Origin: Rhodocyclales bacterium
Lineage (GTDB): Bacteria > Pseudomonadota > Gammaproteobacteria > Burkholderiales > Rhodocyclaceae
Reading direction: 5' to 3'
DNA length: 64,000 nt
Assembly: GCA_026399435.1 (NCBI GenBank)
Contig: JAPLQX010000017.1
Coordinates: forward strand, 1-64,000
Shown here: positions 10,904-20,628 of the stretch, piece by piece
Position numbering within the stretch: position 1 is the stretch's first letter
How the letters are laid out: every line of letters starts with the position of its first letter
Made by a program: the position numbers and the translations under genes
The notes under the pieces: generated by a model
Told to the model about the DNA's origin: nothing
The model's input: the letters and a program-made list of their open reading frames with translations, nothing else
The model's database searches: none

Positions 10904-13207
10904 ATGCGTATTGTGTGTCTGGGCGGAGGCCCCGCGGGTTTGTATTTCTCGATCCTGATGAAGAAGGCCAACCCGGCCTGCGACATCACCGTGATTGAAC
11001 GCAACCAAGCCGACAGCACCTTCGGCTGGGGCATCGTGTTTTCCGACAAGACGATGGACGGCTTCCGCCAGGACGATCCGCAGGTGGTCGCGGAAATCGA
11101 GCGCAACTTTCATCACTGGGACGATGTCGACGTGTTCTTCAAGGGCCGGCGCATGGTGTCCGGCGGCCACGGTTTTTGCGGCATCGGGCGCCTGAAGCTG
11201 CTGCAGATTTTTCAGGCCCGCGCCAGGGAACTCGGCGTGAACCTCAAATTTGAGACCGAGTTCAAGGATCCGGACGACTATTCCAGGGAGTACGACCTCG
11301 TCATCGGTTCCGATGGCGTGAATTCGACTACGCGAGCCAAGTACCAGAGCCATTTCAATCCGCGCATCGACGTGCGCAAGTGCCGTTTCATCTGGCTCGG
11401 TGCCAAGAAGAAGCTCAATGCCTTCACCTTCGCCTTCAAGGAAACGCCGTGGGGCTGGTTCAATCTCCACGCCTACCAGTTCAACGAGGAATGGGCGACC
11501 TTCATCATCGAAACCCCGGAAGAGACCTGGCTTAAGGCCGGCATCGACGAGATGGACCCGGATCAGTCGATCGCCTTTTGCGAAGAGTTGTTTGCCGACA
11601 TGCTGGATGGCAGCCGCCTGATCTCCAACGCGCGCCATTTGCGCGGCTCGGCGGTCTGGCTCAAGTTCAACCGCGTGATGTGCGAGCGCTGGTTCAAGGA
11701 CAACATCGTGCTGCTCGGCGATGCGGCGCACACGGCGCACTTCACCATCGGTTCCGGCACCAAGCTGGCGATGGAAGATGCGGCCGCGCTGGTCAAGGTG
11801 ATGAACAGCACCGAAGGCGACGTGCCGACGCGCCTCGCCCGCTACCAGTCCGAGCGCGAAATCGAGGCGCTCAAACTGCAGAGCGCGGCACGCAACCGGA
11901 TGACCTGGTTTGAGGATGTCGAGCGCTATGTCGGCATGGAGCCTGAGCAGTTCGCTTTCGCCGTGCTCACCGGCAGCCAGCGCGTCGGCCACGCCAACCA
12001 GAAGCTGCGCGATCCGGCCTACACCGAAGACCTCGATCGCTGGTTTGCCGCAAAGTGCGGCGTGCCGACGCCTCCCGGTGCAACGCCGGCACCGCCGATG
12101 TTTACGCCTTTCAAGTTGCGCGGCATGACGCTGGCAAATCGCGTCGTGGTTTCGCCGATGTGCATGTATTCGGCGGAGGATGGAATGCCCACGGATTTTC
12201 ATCTCGTCCATTACGGCAGCCGCGGCATGGGCGGCGCGGCGCTGATTGTCACCGAGATGACCTGCGTCTCCGCCGACGCACGCATTACGCCGGGATGTAC
12301 CGGCATCTGGAACGACGCCCAGCAGGACGCCTGGAAGCGCATCGTCGACTACATCCACGCCAACGGCAATACCAGGGTTTCGCTGCAGATCGGCCACGCC
12401 GGGCGCAAGGGCTCCACCCGGCTGGCCTGGGACGCCATCGACCAGCCGCTGCAGAGCGGCGGCTGGCCGCTGCTGGCGCCGTCGCCGCTGCCCTATATCC
12501 CGGGCACCTCGCAGGTGCCGAAGGAAATGGACAGGGCCGACATGGATCGGGTCAAGGCGGATTTCGTCGCCGCCACTCGCCGTGCCACCAGCGCCGACTT
12601 CGACATGGTCGAATTCCATGCTGCCCACGGCTACCTGATGTCGTCCTTCATTTCGCCGCTGACCAACCAGCGCCAGGACGAGTACGGCGGCAGCCTGGAG
12701 AACCGTTGCCGCTACCCGCTGGAGGTGTTCCGCGCCATGCGTGAAGTCTGGCCCGCAGACAAGCCGATGTCGGTGCGCATCTCGGCCCACGACTGGGTGC
12801 CCGGCGGGATTGCCCCGGATGACTCGGTGGCGGTCTCGCGGCTGTTCAAGGAGGCGGGCGCCGACATCATCCACGTCTCCTCGGGCCAGGTCAGCAAGGA
12901 GGAGGCGCCCGTCTATGGCCGCATGTTCCAAGTGCCGTTTTCCGACCAGATCCGCAACGAACTGGATGTGCCGACCATCGCCGTCGGCAACATTTTCGAG
13001 GCCGATCACGTCAATACCATCATTGCCGCCGGCCGTGCCGACCTGTGCGCGCTGGCCCGCCCGCATCTGGCCGATCCGGCCTGGACGCTGCATGCCGCCG
13101 CCGAGCAGGGCTACAAGGAGATACCGTGGCCGAAGCAGTACCAGGGCGGGAAGCTGCAGCTCGAGCGCAATCTCGAGCGCGCGGGCCAGCTCGCGCTGAA
13201 CGCCTGA
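10904..13207 (+). CDS. FAD monooxygenase / old-yellow-enzyme fusion (2-aminobenzoyl-CoA or salicylyl-CoA type)
   Basis: Residues 1 to about 390 form a PHBH-type flavin monooxygenase with the FAD motif [11 protein letters not shown] at the start and [15 protein letters not shown] near 285. Residues from about 400 form an FMN-binding old yellow enzyme, with [29 protein letters not shown] and [14 protein letters not shown]. This natural fusion is known from 2-aminobenzoyl-CoA monooxygenase/reductase of Azoarcus and from proteins named salicylyl-CoA 5-hydroxylase; both dearomatise or hydroxylate CoA-bound aromatics. The track begins at 10880, but the ATG at 10904 has a GAGGAG 8 bases upstream and the family N-terminus MRIVCLGG. 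No CoA ligase is adjacent, so the substrate is not fixed. Confidence 0.88.
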   Translation: MRIVCLGGGPAGLYFSILMKKANPACDITVIERNQADSTFGWGIVFSDKTMDGFRQDDPQVVAEIERNFHHWDDVDVFFKGRRMVSGGHGFCGIGRLKLLQIFQARARELGVNLKFETEFKDPDDYSREYDLVIGSDGVNSTTRAKYQSHFNPRIDVRKCRFIWLGAKKKLNAFTFAFKETPWGWFNLHAYQFNEEWATFIIETPEETWLKAGIDEMDPDQSIAFCEELFADMLDGSRLISNARHLRGSAVWLKFNRVMCERWFKDNIVLLGDAAHTAHFTIGSGTKLAMEDAAALVKVMNSTEGDVPTRLARYQSEREIEALKLQSAARNRMTWFEDVERYVGMEPEQFAFAVLTGSQRVGHANQKLRDPAYTEDLDRWFAAKCGVPTPPGATPAPPMFTPFKLRGMTLANRVVVSPMCMYSAEDGMPTDFHLVHYGSRGMGGAALIVTEMTCVSADARITPGCTGIWNDAQQDAWKRIVDYIHANGNTRVSLQIGHAGRKGSTRLAWDAIDQPLQSGGWPLLAPSPLPYIPGTSQVPKEMDRADMDRVKADFVAATRRATSADFDMVEFHAAHGYLMSSFISPLTNQRQDEYGGSLENRCRYPLEVFRAMREVWPADKPMSVRISAHDWVPGGIAPDDSVAVSRLFKEAGADIIHVSSGQVSKEEAPVYGRMFQVPFSDQIRNELDVPTIAVGNIFEADHVNTIIAAGRADLCALARPHLADPAWTLHAAAEQGYKEIPWPKQYQGGKLQLERNLERAGQLALNA

Positions 13208-13221
13208 AAGGGGGCCCGGAT

Positions 13222-13653
13222 ATGAAGGTCAGCCAACTCGAACTCGCACCCCCCTCGGACATCCAGATCCTGCAGCCCGCCGGATGGGCTCCTCCCAAGG
13301 GCTATTCGAATGGTATTGCAGCGCGCGGCCGCACCGTGGTGATCGGCGGACAAATCGGCTGGGATGGCCAGTGCCGCTTCCATACCAGCGACTTCGCCGA
13401 GCAGGCCAGGCAGGCCTTGCAGAACATCGTCGCCGTACTCGCCGAGGCTGGCGGCAAGCCCGAACACATCATTCGCATGACCTGGTACGTGATCGACAAG
13501 CGCGAGTATCTCGCGGCGTATCCGCAGCTCGGCCGTGCCTATCGCGAGGTCATCGGCCGCACTTTCCCGGCCATGACGGCGGTGCAGGTGGCCGGATTGA
13601 TGGAAGATGCGGCCCGCGTCGAGATCGAGGCGACCGCGGTCATTCCGGACTGA
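13222..13653 (+). CDS. Rid-family (YjgF/YER057c/UK114) protein without the catalytic arginine
   Basis: The protein has 143 aa starting MKVSQLELAPPSDIQ; the track ORF begins 177 bp too early inside the previous gene. The C-terminal family segment reads MTAVQVAGLMEDAARVEIEATAV. In archetypal RidA this segment is VEVARLP with the Arg that anchors the imine/enamine carboxylate; here the position is Gly, so simple 2-iminoacid deaminase activity is unlikely. It lies 14 bp after the monooxygenase fusion and is probably co-transcribed, suggesting a helper role on a pathway intermediate. Such linked Rid proteins occur in aromatic-CoA gene clusters. Confidence 0.88.
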   Translation: MKVSQLELAPPSDIQILQPAGWAPPKGYSNGIAARGRTVVIGGQIGWDGQCRFHTSDFAEQARQALQNIVAVLAEAGGKPEHIIRMTWYVIDKREYLAAYPQLGRAYREVIGRTFPAMTAVQVAGLMEDAARVEIEATAVIPD

Positions 13654-13734
13654 CCGCGGAGAAGGATCCGGCGCGCGATGCGCTGAGGCAGGGGAATTCG
13701 CAGTGCGCGCCGCTGGCGCTGATAAAATATTGCG

Positions 13735-14604
13735 ATGAAAGCCTGTCATTCCGAATTCGTTCAAGTACGCGGCCGGCGCCTGCATGTGCGCCTGTGGGGC
13801 GACGAGACGGCGCCGCTGCTGGTGCTGCTGCACGGCTGGTGCGATGTGTCGGCCTCCTGGCAGTTCGTGGTCGATGCCCTTGCAAAGGATTGGCGCGTAG
13901 CGGCCCCCGACTGGCGCGGGTTCGGCTTGTCCGAATGGAACAAGGATGTCTATTGGTTCCCTGACTACATTGCCGATCTTGACGCCTTGCTCGAACACTA
14001 TTCGCCGGGCGAGCCGGTACGGCTGGTCGGGCACAGCCTGGGCGGCAATGCGGCTTGCATTTACTCGGGCATTCGTCCCGGGCGTGTGGCAGGGCTGGTC
14101 AATCTCGAAGGTTTGGGCATGCGTCGCTTTGTGCCCGACGAGGCGCCGGGGCGCTATGCCAACTGGCTCGATCAGCTGCGCGATACGCCTAGCTTTCGTT
14201 CCTACCCCGATCGCCCCGCATTTGCCGCGCGGCTGCAGAAGGAAAACCCGCGCCTGTCCAACCAGAAGGCGCAGTTTCTCGCCCTGCACCTGGGCGAAGA
14301 CGATGGCGCGGGCGGCATCCATCTGGCGGCCGACCCCTTCCATCGCTGGGTAAATCCGATCATCTATCGCATCGAAGAGGCGATGGCGATCTGGCGCCAG
14401 GTGACGGCGCCGGTGCTCTGGGTGACCGGCGCCGACTCCTTCATATTCAAGCAACTGTTCGCCGTCGAGTCTGCCGACTACCGCGAGAGGATCGCCTGCT
14501 TCCGCGAACTGCGGGAGGTGATGCTGCAGGAATGCGGGCACAATCTGCATCATGACCAGCCGCAACAGGTGGCGGGTCTCATCGAGGAGTTTTTCGTCAC
14601 ATGA
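13735..14604 (+). CDS. Alpha/beta-hydrolase
   Basis: This 289-aa protein has an oxyanion segment VLLHGWCD, the nucleophile elbow VGHSLGGN (Ser about 101), a probable acid in VTGADSF and the catalytic His in ECGHNLHHDQP. The fold is clear, but the substrate is not; it could be an esterase or a ring-product hydrolase acting with the upstream oxygenase. It follows the Rid gene after 81 bp and overlaps the next gene by 4 bp (ATGA), so it is coupled to the PHP phosphatase gene. Confidence 0.85.
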   Translation: MKACHSEFVQVRGRRLHVRLWGDETAPLLVLLHGWCDVSASWQFVVDALAKDWRVAAPDWRGFGLSEWNKDVYWFPDYIADLDALLEHYSPGEPVRLVGHSLGGNAACIYSGIRPGRVAGLVNLEGLGMRRFVPDEAPGRYANWLDQLRDTPSFRSYPDRPAFAARLQKENPRLSNQKAQFLALHLGEDDGAGGIHLAADPFHRWVNPIIYRIEEAMAIWRQVTAPVLWVTGADSFIFKQLFAVESADYRERIACFRELREVMLQECGHNLHHDQPQQVAGLIEEFFVT

Positions 14605-15443
14605 AGCCGCTCAACGCCGACCTGCACTGTCACTCGACGGTTTCCGACGGCCTGCTGGCGCCCGCCGAACTGGTGCGCCGCGCCCAGGGCAACGGCGTCG
14701 AACTGCTGGCACTGACCGATCACGATGAACTCGGCGGCCTGGCGGAAGCCCGCGCGACAGCCGCGGAGGTCGGTCTGCGCTTCGTCGATGGCGTCGAGGT
14801 GTCGATTTCCTGGGGCGATGACCAGACGGTGCATATCGTCGGCCTCGGCATCGATCCCGCCGATTCCACATTGACCGAGGGACTGCGGCAGGTCAGGAGC
14901 GGCCGCGACGCACGCGCCGGGCGCATGGCAGCGGAACTGGACAAGGCCGGGATTCACGGTTCCTACGAAGGCGCGCTGCGCCACGCCGGCAATCCGGCGC
15001 TGGTGAGCCGTTCGCATTTCGCGCGCTACATTGTCGAACAGGGGCACGCCAAGGACGTCAAAACGGTGTTCGACTACTGGTTGGCCAAGGGCAAACCGGG
15101 CTATGTCGAACATGCCTGGGCGACGCTGGAAGACGCCTTGAACTGGATCACCGGCGCCGGCGGCATTGCGGTGATCGCTCATCCGGGTCGCTACCGGCTG
15201 TCGAAGGCGGAGCGGAACGAGTTGTTTGTGGCATTCAAGGCCTGCGGCGGGCGCGGCATCGAAGTGCTGTCGGGATCCAACAAGGATGACGAGGTGCGCG
15301 AGTTCGCGCATATCGCCCGCCAGTTCGGCTTTCTTGCTTCGCGCGGCTCGGATTTTCACGGACCCGGAGAGAGCTGGATCGATCTCGGCAAGCTGCCGGA
15401 TCTACCCGAGGATCTGACTCCGGTCTGGTCCGAACTGGTCTGA
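14601..15443 (+). CDS. PHP-domain phosphoesterase (YciV/RNase AM-type)
   Basis: The 280-aa protein carries the PHP metal-binding motifs ADLHCHSTVSDG, LTDHDELGG, GVEVSI, IAHPGRY and GSDFHGPG. It matches the 3',5'-nucleoside bisphosphate phosphatase/5'-3' exoribonuclease family (E. coli YciV, RNase AM), which removes pAp-type nucleotides and trims RNA 5' ends. The next gene is a YciO-type protein, a pairing also seen for yciV and yciO in enterobacteria. Confidence 0.85.
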   Translation: MKPLNADLHCHSTVSDGLLAPAELVRRAQGNGVELLALTDHDELGGLAEARATAAEVGLRFVDGVEVSISWGDDQTVHIVGLGIDPADSTLTEGLRQVRSGRDARAGRMAAELDKAGIHGSYEGALRHAGNPALVSRSHFARYIVEQGHAKDVKTVFDYWLAKGKPGYVEHAWATLEDALNWITGAGGIAVIAHPGRYRLSKAERNELFVAFKACGGRGIEVLSGSNKDDEVREFAHIARQFGFLASRGSDFHGPGESWIDLGKLPDLPEDLTPVWSELV

Positions 15444-15477
15444 GCGGGCAAGCGGTTCCCGGAATTACGGATTACGC

Positions 15478-16113
15478 ATGGCACAGCTATTTCATATTCA
15501 TTCCGAACACCCGCAGCCGCGCCTGATCAAGCAGGCGGCGGAAATTGCACGAAGCGGCGGCCTCATTGCGCTGCCCACCGACGCGGCTTATTCGCTGGCC
15601 GGTGTTTCGGGCTACGCGCCATTGCTGGATCGAATCCGCCACATACGCGGGGTCGATGAACGTCATCACTTCACTTTGATGTGCCGCGACCTGTCCGAGA
15701 TCGCCACTTATGCCCGAGTGGACAACGCCCAATATCGCCTGCTGAAAGCCACCACGCCGGGCAGCTACACCTTCATTCTCGAGGGCACTCGGGAATTGCC
15801 GCGGCGCCTGCTCCATCCCAAGCGCAAGACCATCGGTCTGCGCGTGCCAAATCATCCGCTGGCGCTCGCGCTGCTGGAAGAACTGAATGAACCGCTGCTG
15901 ACCTCGACGCTGATTCTGCCGGGTTTCGAGACGCCGCTGGCCGATGCCGACGAGATACGCGAGCGCATGGAAAAACAGATCGACCTGGTGATTGATGCCG
16001 GCAAGTGCGGCGTGGAGATGACGACGGTAATCAACCTGACCGGCATTCAACCGGAACTGGTGCGCGCCGGGAAGGGACCGCTGGCGCCCTTCGGCTGGAA
16101 TGAAGCGGTCTGA
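15478..16113 (+). CDS. YciO/Sua5/YrdC-family protein
   Basis: This 211-aa single-domain protein belongs to the family that includes the L-threonylcarbamoyladenylate synthases of tRNA t6A formation. It begins MAQLFHIHSEHPQPRLI and has the ALPTDAAYSLAG segment (normally PTDT.YGL) and SYTFILEGT near the middle. The sequence and its neighbour fit the YciO subgroup, whose cellular role is less certain than that of TsaC. It lies 34 bp after the PHP gene. Confidence 0.85.
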   Translation: MAQLFHIHSEHPQPRLIKQAAEIARSGGLIALPTDAAYSLAGVSGYAPLLDRIRHIRGVDERHHFTLMCRDLSEIATYARVDNAQYRLLKATTPGSYTFILEGTRELPRRLLHPKRKTIGLRVPNHPLALALLEELNEPLLTSTLILPGFETPLADADEIRERMEKQIDLVIDAGKCGVEMTTVINLTGIQPELVRAGKGPLAPFGWNEAV

Positions 16114-16130
16114 TAGAATCGCCCCCTCCC

Positions 16131-16775
16131 ATGAATGTTATCCAGACGCTGGCGATTTCCGCCCTGCCGGTAATCTTTGCCATCACGCTGCACGAGGCAG
16201 CGCACGGCTATGCGGCGCGGCACTTCGGCGACCCGACGGCCTGGCAGATGGGCCGCATCAGCCTGAATCCGCTGCGGCATATCGATCCGATCGGAACGAT
16301 CCTTGTCCCGGCACTGATTCTGCTGCTCTCGTCGGGCGGGCTGTTGTTCGGCTGGGCCAAGCCGGTGCCGGTGAATTTCGGCAACTTGCGCCGCCCCAAG
16401 CAGGACATGCTCTGGGTGGCTGCGGCGGGTCCCGGGGCCAACCTCCTTATGGCGCTCTTGTGGGCTCTGCTGTTGAAGTTTGCGATTGGCAGCCCTGAAT
16501 TCGGCTATGCGGAAGCCTTGAAGGAAATGGCGCGGGTCGGCATCAGCATCAACGGCGTCCTGATGGTGCTGAATCTTCTGCCCTTGCCGCCGCTGGACGG
16601 CGGGCGCATCGTGGTAAGTCTGCTGCCGCATCGCGCGGCCTGGCAATTTTCGCAGTTGGAACGATGGGGCTTTCCGATCCTGCTTGCGTTGCTGTTTTTC
16701 GGGGTTCTGGATACCATCCTGCGACCCCTCCTGTGGGTATTCAACACCCTGATTCGAACCCTTTTCGGTTTCTGA
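16131..16775 (+). CDS. Site-2 protease family (M50) zinc metallopeptidase
   Basis: The protein is 214 aa with four to six predicted membrane helices. The zinc motif LHEAAHGYAARHFGD (HExxH) lies in the first helix, and the third ligand is in NLLPLPPLDGGRI. It is the small Rip/YwhC-like group without a PDZ domain, cutting substrates within the inner membrane. Its substrate is unknown. It ends 1 bp before trpS, so the two are probably co-transcribed, as in many betaproteobacteria. Confidence 0.9.
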   Translation: MNVIQTLAISALPVIFAITLHEAAHGYAARHFGDPTAWQMGRISLNPLRHIDPIGTILVPALILLLSSGGLLFGWAKPVPVNFGNLRRPKQDMLWVAAAGPGANLLMALLWALLLKFAIGSPEFGYAEALKEMARVGISINGVLMVLNLLPLPPLDGGRIVVSLLPHRAAWQFSQLERWGFPILLALLFFGVLDTILRPLLWVFNTLIRTLFGF

Positions 16776-16776
16776 A

Positions 16777-17979
16777 ATGTACGCAGAAAAAGTTCTCTCC
16801 GGCATGCGTCCCACCGGGCGCCTTCACCTCGGCCATTATCACGGCGTGCTCGCCAACTGGATCAAGCTCCAGCACGAGTACCCCTGCCTCTTCTTCGTCG
16901 CCGACTGGCATGCGTTGACCACGGCCTACGACGAGCCGGGCACGATCACCGACAACGCCAACGACATGATCATCGACTGGCTGGCGGCGGGAGTCGATCC
17001 GTCGCAGGCGACCATCTTCATCCAGTCCAAGGTGCCGGAGCACGCCGAACTGCATCTGCTCTTGTCGATGATGACCCCGCTGGGTTGGCTGGAGCGCGTG
17101 CCGACCTACAAGGACCAGCAGGAGAAGCTTTCGCACAAGGATCTGACGACCTACGGCTTTCTCGGCTATCCGCTGCTGCAGGCGGCGGATATCCTGATCT
17201 ATCGCGCCAACCAGGTGCCGGTCGGCGATGATCAGGTGCCTCACGTTGAATTCACGCGCGAGATTGCGCGCCGCTTCAATCATCTGTACGGCCGCGAGCC
17301 CGGCTTTGAGGACAAGGCCCGCGAGGCGGTCAAGAAGCTCGGCAGCAAGCGCGCCAGGCTCTACGACGAACTGCGCACCCGCTATCAGGAAAAAGGCGAG
17401 AGTGAAGCTCTGGAGCAGGCACACGATCTGCTCAACGAGGCGCAGAGCCTTTCTCTGGGGGATCGCGAGCGCCTGTTCGGCTGGCTTGAAGGCACGCGCA
17501 AGATGATCCTGGTCGAACCCGACGCACTGCTCACCCATGCTTCGCGCATGCCGGGGCTGGACGGCCAGAAAATGTCCAAGTCATACGGCAACACCATCGC
17601 GCTGCGCGAAGATGCGGACGTGGTCACCCGGAAGATACGCACCATGCAGACCGATCCTGCGCGCGTAAGGCGCACCGATCCCGGCGATCCCGACAAATGC
17701 CCGGTCTGGCAGTTCCACCTGATCTATTCCAGCGACGAGGTCAAGAGCTGGGTGCAAACCGGCTGCCGCTCGGCCGGTATCGGCTGCATCGAGTGCAAGC
17801 AGCCGGTGATCGATGGGGTGCTCGCCGAGCAGAAGCCGATGCACGAACGGGCAAGGATGTATGAGGAAGATCCGCAGCTGGTCAGGAACATCATCGCCGA
17901 TGGCTGCGAAAAGGCGCGCAAGCTGGCGCAGGAAACCATGCGCGACGTGCGCGAAGCGATAGGAATCGACTACCCGTGA
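16777..17979 (+). CDS. trpS: Tryptophanyl-tRNA synthetase
   Basis: This class I synthetase charges tRNA-Trp. The 400-aa protein has the HIGH-type motif GRLHLGHYHG at the N-terminus and KMSKSYGNT near residue 270. It is longer than E. coli TrpS (334 aa) because of an insertion in the middle (about 170-225), as in the beta-proteobacterial form. It overlaps scpA by 4 bp. Confidence 0.96.
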   Translation: MYAEKVLSGMRPTGRLHLGHYHGVLANWIKLQHEYPCLFFVADWHALTTAYDEPGTITDNANDMIIDWLAAGVDPSQATIFIQSKVPEHAELHLLLSMMTPLGWLERVPTYKDQQEKLSHKDLTTYGFLGYPLLQAADILIYRANQVPVGDDQVPHVEFTREIARRFNHLYGREPGFEDKAREAVKKLGSKRARLYDELRTRYQEKGESEALEQAHDLLNEAQSLSLGDRERLFGWLEGTRKMILVEPDALLTHASRMPGLDGQKMSKSYGNTIALREDADVVTRKIRTMQTDPARVRRTDPGDPDKCPVWQFHLIYSSDEVKSWVQTGCRSAGIGCIECKQPVIDGVLAEQKPMHERARMYEEDPQLVRNIIADGCEKARKLAQETMRDVREAIGIDYP

Positions 17980-18866
17980 TCGACAACGCCATGCCGGATC
18001 AGGGCGGCACGCCGCGTCTCGCCCAGCTTGCCGCTCAGGTCGCCGTCTCACCAGCGCCGACTCTTGCGGCTGGCGCGGCGGTCGCGGACCATCGGCCCCG
18101 GGTCTATGGCGAACTCATGGCCGAAATGCCGCGCGACCTCTACATCCCACCGGATGCGCTGGAGATCATTCTCGATTCCTTCGAAGGTCCGCTCGACCTG
18201 CTCTTGTACCTGATCCGCCGGGCCAATATCAGTGTGCTGGACATTCCGATGGCGCCGCTCACGGCACAGTATCTGGTGTATGTCGAGGCGATGCGCAAGG
18301 GCAATCTGGAGCTCGCCGCCGAATACCTGCTGATGGCGGCGATGCTAATCGAGATCAAGTCGCGCATGCTGCTGCCGCGTCCGCCCAAGGCCGAGAATGG
18401 CGAGCCGGAAGATCCGCGTGCCGAGTTGGTGCGCCGCCTGATCGAATACGAACGCATGAAGGCGTCGGCGTCCAGGCTCGATGAAATGCCGCAGGTCGGG
18501 CGCGACTACGAATGGATCACCGTGTGGATCGCCGACAAGGTCGTCGAACGCCAACCCGAGGTAAGCTTGCACGATCTGCAAGTGGCCTGGCTGTCCCTGA
18601 TGAAGCAGGCCAGAGTGCATCAGCATCACAAGATTCATCGCGAGGAACTTTCCGTGCGCGAACACATGAGCTTGATCCTGCGCCGGTTGCAGGGAGGGGG
18701 CTACGTGGTGTTCGACCAGTTGTTCGACCTGACGCTGGGCGCGCAGGGACTGGTAGTGAGTTTTCTGGCAATGCTGGAACTTGCCCGCGAATCGCTGATC
18801 GAAATCACTCAGAACGAGGCCATGGCGCCCATTTACGTGAAACTGCCCGATGCTGCCGCTGCATAA
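17976..18866 (+). CDS. scpA: Segregation and condensation protein A
   Basis: ScpA is the kleisin of the SMC-ScpAB condensin. The conserved N-terminal helix [27 protein letters not shown] begins near residue 64, after an extended and poorly conserved leader, and the winged-helix C-terminal part ends the 296-aa protein. The GTG start at 17976 overlaps the trpS stop; an internal ATG ([11 protein letters not shown]) is an alternative start close to the conserved region. It overlaps scpB by 17 bp. Confidence 0.93.
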   Translation: MIDNAMPDQGGTPRLAQLAAQVAVSPAPTLAAGAAVADHRPRVYGELMAEMPRDLYIPPDALEIILDSFEGPLDLLLYLIRRANISVLDIPMAPLTAQYLVYVEAMRKGNLELAAEYLLMAAMLIEIKSRMLLPRPPKAENGEPEDPRAELVRRLIEYERMKASASRLDEMPQVGRDYEWITVWIADKVVERQPEVSLHDLQVAWLSLMKQARVHQHHKIHREELSVREHMSLILRRLQGGGYVVFDQLFDLTLGAQGLVVSFLAMLELARESLIEITQNEAMAPIYVKLPDAAAA

Positions 18867-19566
18867 ACCCGAAGACTACAAACGCGTGCTGGAAACCGCG
18901 CTGCTGGCGGCCGCCGAGCCCTTGCCGCTGGCCGAGCTGAAGAAGCTCTTCGACCATGAGTTCGACGACGATACCTGGCGCACACTGCTGGACGACCTGC
19001 GTCGCGACTGGTCGAATCGGGGCGCCGAGCTGGTGCAGCTGGCATCCGGATGGCGCTTCCAGACCCGCCCCGAGTACCAGTCCTACCTCGACCGGCTGAA
19101 GAACGACAAACCGCCGAAGTATTCGCGGGCGGTGATGGAAACGCTGTCGATCATCGCCTATCGCCAGCCGGTGACGCGCGGCGACATCGAAGACATTCGG
19201 GGCGTGGCAGTATCACCGAACATTCTGAAGACCCTTGAAGGGCGTGGCTGGATCGATGCCGTGGGGCATCGTGATGCACCGGGGCGACCCGCGCTGTATG
19301 CAACTACGCGAAAGTTTCTCGACGACCTCGGCTTGCGCAGCCTCACTGAACTGCCGCCGTTGACTGAAATTGAAAGGGTGATGGACCTTGGACAATCAAC
19401 AATCCCCGAAGTCTCCCCGGTCGAAGCGAGGGCCGAAGAGCCGGGCGCCGAGCACGCAGAATCAGGGCAACCGCCAGAGCAGCGGTCAGCCGAACTCGCC
19501 AACGGGCAGCTCGACTTCCCCGAAAGGGAAGCGGGCCAGTCCTCCCCGTCCGGCGCGCAAGGCTAG
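18850..19566 (+). CDS. scpB: Segregation and condensation protein B, with an extended acidic tail
   Basis: ScpB forms the winged-helix dimer that binds ScpA. The family core ([18 protein letters not shown] to [13 protein letters not shown]) covers about residues 1-175, including [16 protein letters not shown]. The last 60 residues are a Glu/Pro/Ser-rich tail that is read across the start of rluB in another frame. Typical ScpB proteins end soon after the core, so the tail may be tolerated rather than needed. Confidence 0.93.
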   Translation: MLPLHKPEDYKRVLETALLAAAEPLPLAELKKLFDHEFDDDTWRTLLDDLRRDWSNRGAELVQLASGWRFQTRPEYQSYLDRLKNDKPPKYSRAVMETLSIIAYRQPVTRGDIEDIRGVAVSPNILKTLEGRGWIDAVGHRDAPGRPALYATTRKFLDDLGLRSLTELPPLTEIERVMDLGQSTIPEVSPVEARAEEPGAEHAESGQPPEQRSAELANGQLDFPEREAGQSSPSGAQG

Positions 19567-20521
19567 TCCTTTTCGGCCGCCGCAAGGGCGTCCAGGGCCT
19601 CAGAGCGATGCTCCGCGTGCGCGCGGCGGCTCGGCTCTGCCGGCCCACGCAAAGCGCCGCAGCGACCCGGTCTTCATCGATCCGCCCAAGCTGCACAAGG
19701 CGCTGGCCGATGCCGGCTACGGTTCGCGGCGTGAACTCGAAGAATGGATCGTTGCCGGCCGCGTCAGCGTCAATGGTGAGCCGGCGCACGTGGGTCAGCG
19801 CGTGGGTCCGGAGGACAAGATTCGCGTCAATGGCAAGCTGGTGCAGCTCAAGTTCGGCCTGCGTCTGCCGCGTGTGCTGGTCTATCACAAGCCCGAGGGC
19901 GAGATTGTCTCCAAGGATGATCCCGATGGACGTCCCAGCGTATTTGCCAAGCTGCCGCGGCTGAAGAGCGGGCGCTGGATATCGATCGGCCGGCTGGATT
20001 TCAATTCCTGCGGCCTGCTGTTGTTCACCAACGACGGCGGCCTGGCCAATCGCATGATGCATCCGCGCTACGAAATCGAGCGCGAATACGCCGTACGGGT
20101 TCTCGGCGAGGCGACACCGGAAATGCTGGAACGCCTGCGTAGTGGGGTCCAGCTCGAAGACGGTCCGGCCAGCTTCAGTCTCATCGAGGAAGCCGGCGGC
20201 GAGGGTGCCAATCGATGGTACCGCGTGGTTCTGGCGGAAGGACGCAATCGGGAAGTGCGGCGCATGTTCGAGGCCGTGGGCCTGATGGTCAGTCGCTTGA
20301 TGCGCGTGCGCTACGGACCGGTGCATCTTTCGCCGCGCCTAAAGCGAGGCCAGTGCCGTGACCTGGAGCCTGGCGAGGTCGCGGAACTGTTGAAACTGCT
20401 GCCGCCGGAGCAGCGGCCCGCGCCTGCGGGGTCTGGCCCCGGCTTGGATGGCGAGGGTGAAGACGGCTTTGACGACGACGATGAAGTCGACGGCAATCGA
20501 ATTGATTTTGCAGAGAAATGA
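19388..20521 (+). CDS. rluB: 23S rRNA pseudouridine synthase (RluB-type)
   Basis: This enzyme makes pseudouridine at the 23S rRNA site equivalent to 2605. After about 85 residues of Ser/Pro/Arg-rich disordered sequence come an S4 domain ([18 protein letters not shown]) and the catalytic core with GRLDFNSCG (Asp about 204). The C-terminus is acidic ([16 protein letters not shown]). The TTG at 19388 is the only ordinary start before the S4 domain in this frame, giving a 179-bp overlap with scpB. The actual start is therefore uncertain. Confidence 0.92.
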   Translation: MDNQQSPKSPRSKRGPKSRAPSTQNQGNRQSSGQPNSPTGSSTSPKGKRASPPRPARKASPFRPPQGRPGPQSDAPRARGGSALPAHAKRRSDPVFIDPPKLHKALADAGYGSRRELEEWIVAGRVSVNGEPAHVGQRVGPEDKIRVNGKLVQLKFGLRLPRVLVYHKPEGEIVSKDDPDGRPSVFAKLPRLKSGRWISIGRLDFNSCGLLLFTNDGGLANRMMHPRYEIEREYAVRVLGEATPEMLERLRSGVQLEDGPASFSLIEEAGGEGANRWYRVVLAEGRNREVRRMFEAVGLMVSRLMRVRYGPVHLSPRLKRGQCRDLEPGEVAELLKLLPPEQRPAPAGSGPGLDGEGEDGFDDDDEVDGNRIDFAEK

Positions 20522-20536
20522 TGCCTCTGCTATAAT
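20508..20536 (+). promoter_or_regulatory. Probable promoter of the rimP-nusA-infB operon
   Basis: A perfect TATAAT lies at 20531-20536 with TTGCAG (20508-20513) 17 bp upstream. It overlaps the last codons of rluB and sits about 95 bp before the rimP ATG, leaving an untranslated leader that contains a hairpin. Confidence 0.55.
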
Positions 20537-20577
20537 ATTTTGCTTTGGTTGGCACCGTTCTCGGGAGAGAGAGAAGG

Positions 20578-20597
20578 AATGGGCTTTTTGGCCCATT
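20578..20597 (+). promoter_or_regulatory. Leader hairpin upstream of rimP
   Basis: AATGGGC (20578-20584) and GCCCATT (20591-20597) form a 7-bp stem with a 6-base loop, followed by TTTCTATTT. It resembles a weak intrinsic terminator lying between the promoter and rimP, which would make it an attenuator-like leader. A purine-rich run (GGGAGAGAGAGAAGG) precedes it. Regulatory function is inference. Confidence 0.5.
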
Positions 20598-20628
20598 TTC
20601 TATTTGTGCGACGCGTTTGTGAGTTTTC

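Noticed and set aside
10511-13093. 860-aa minus-strand ORF opposite the oxygenase fusion
   Set aside because: It is antisense to a clear two-domain enzyme and runs into the rfbB start; composition is that of a shadow frame.
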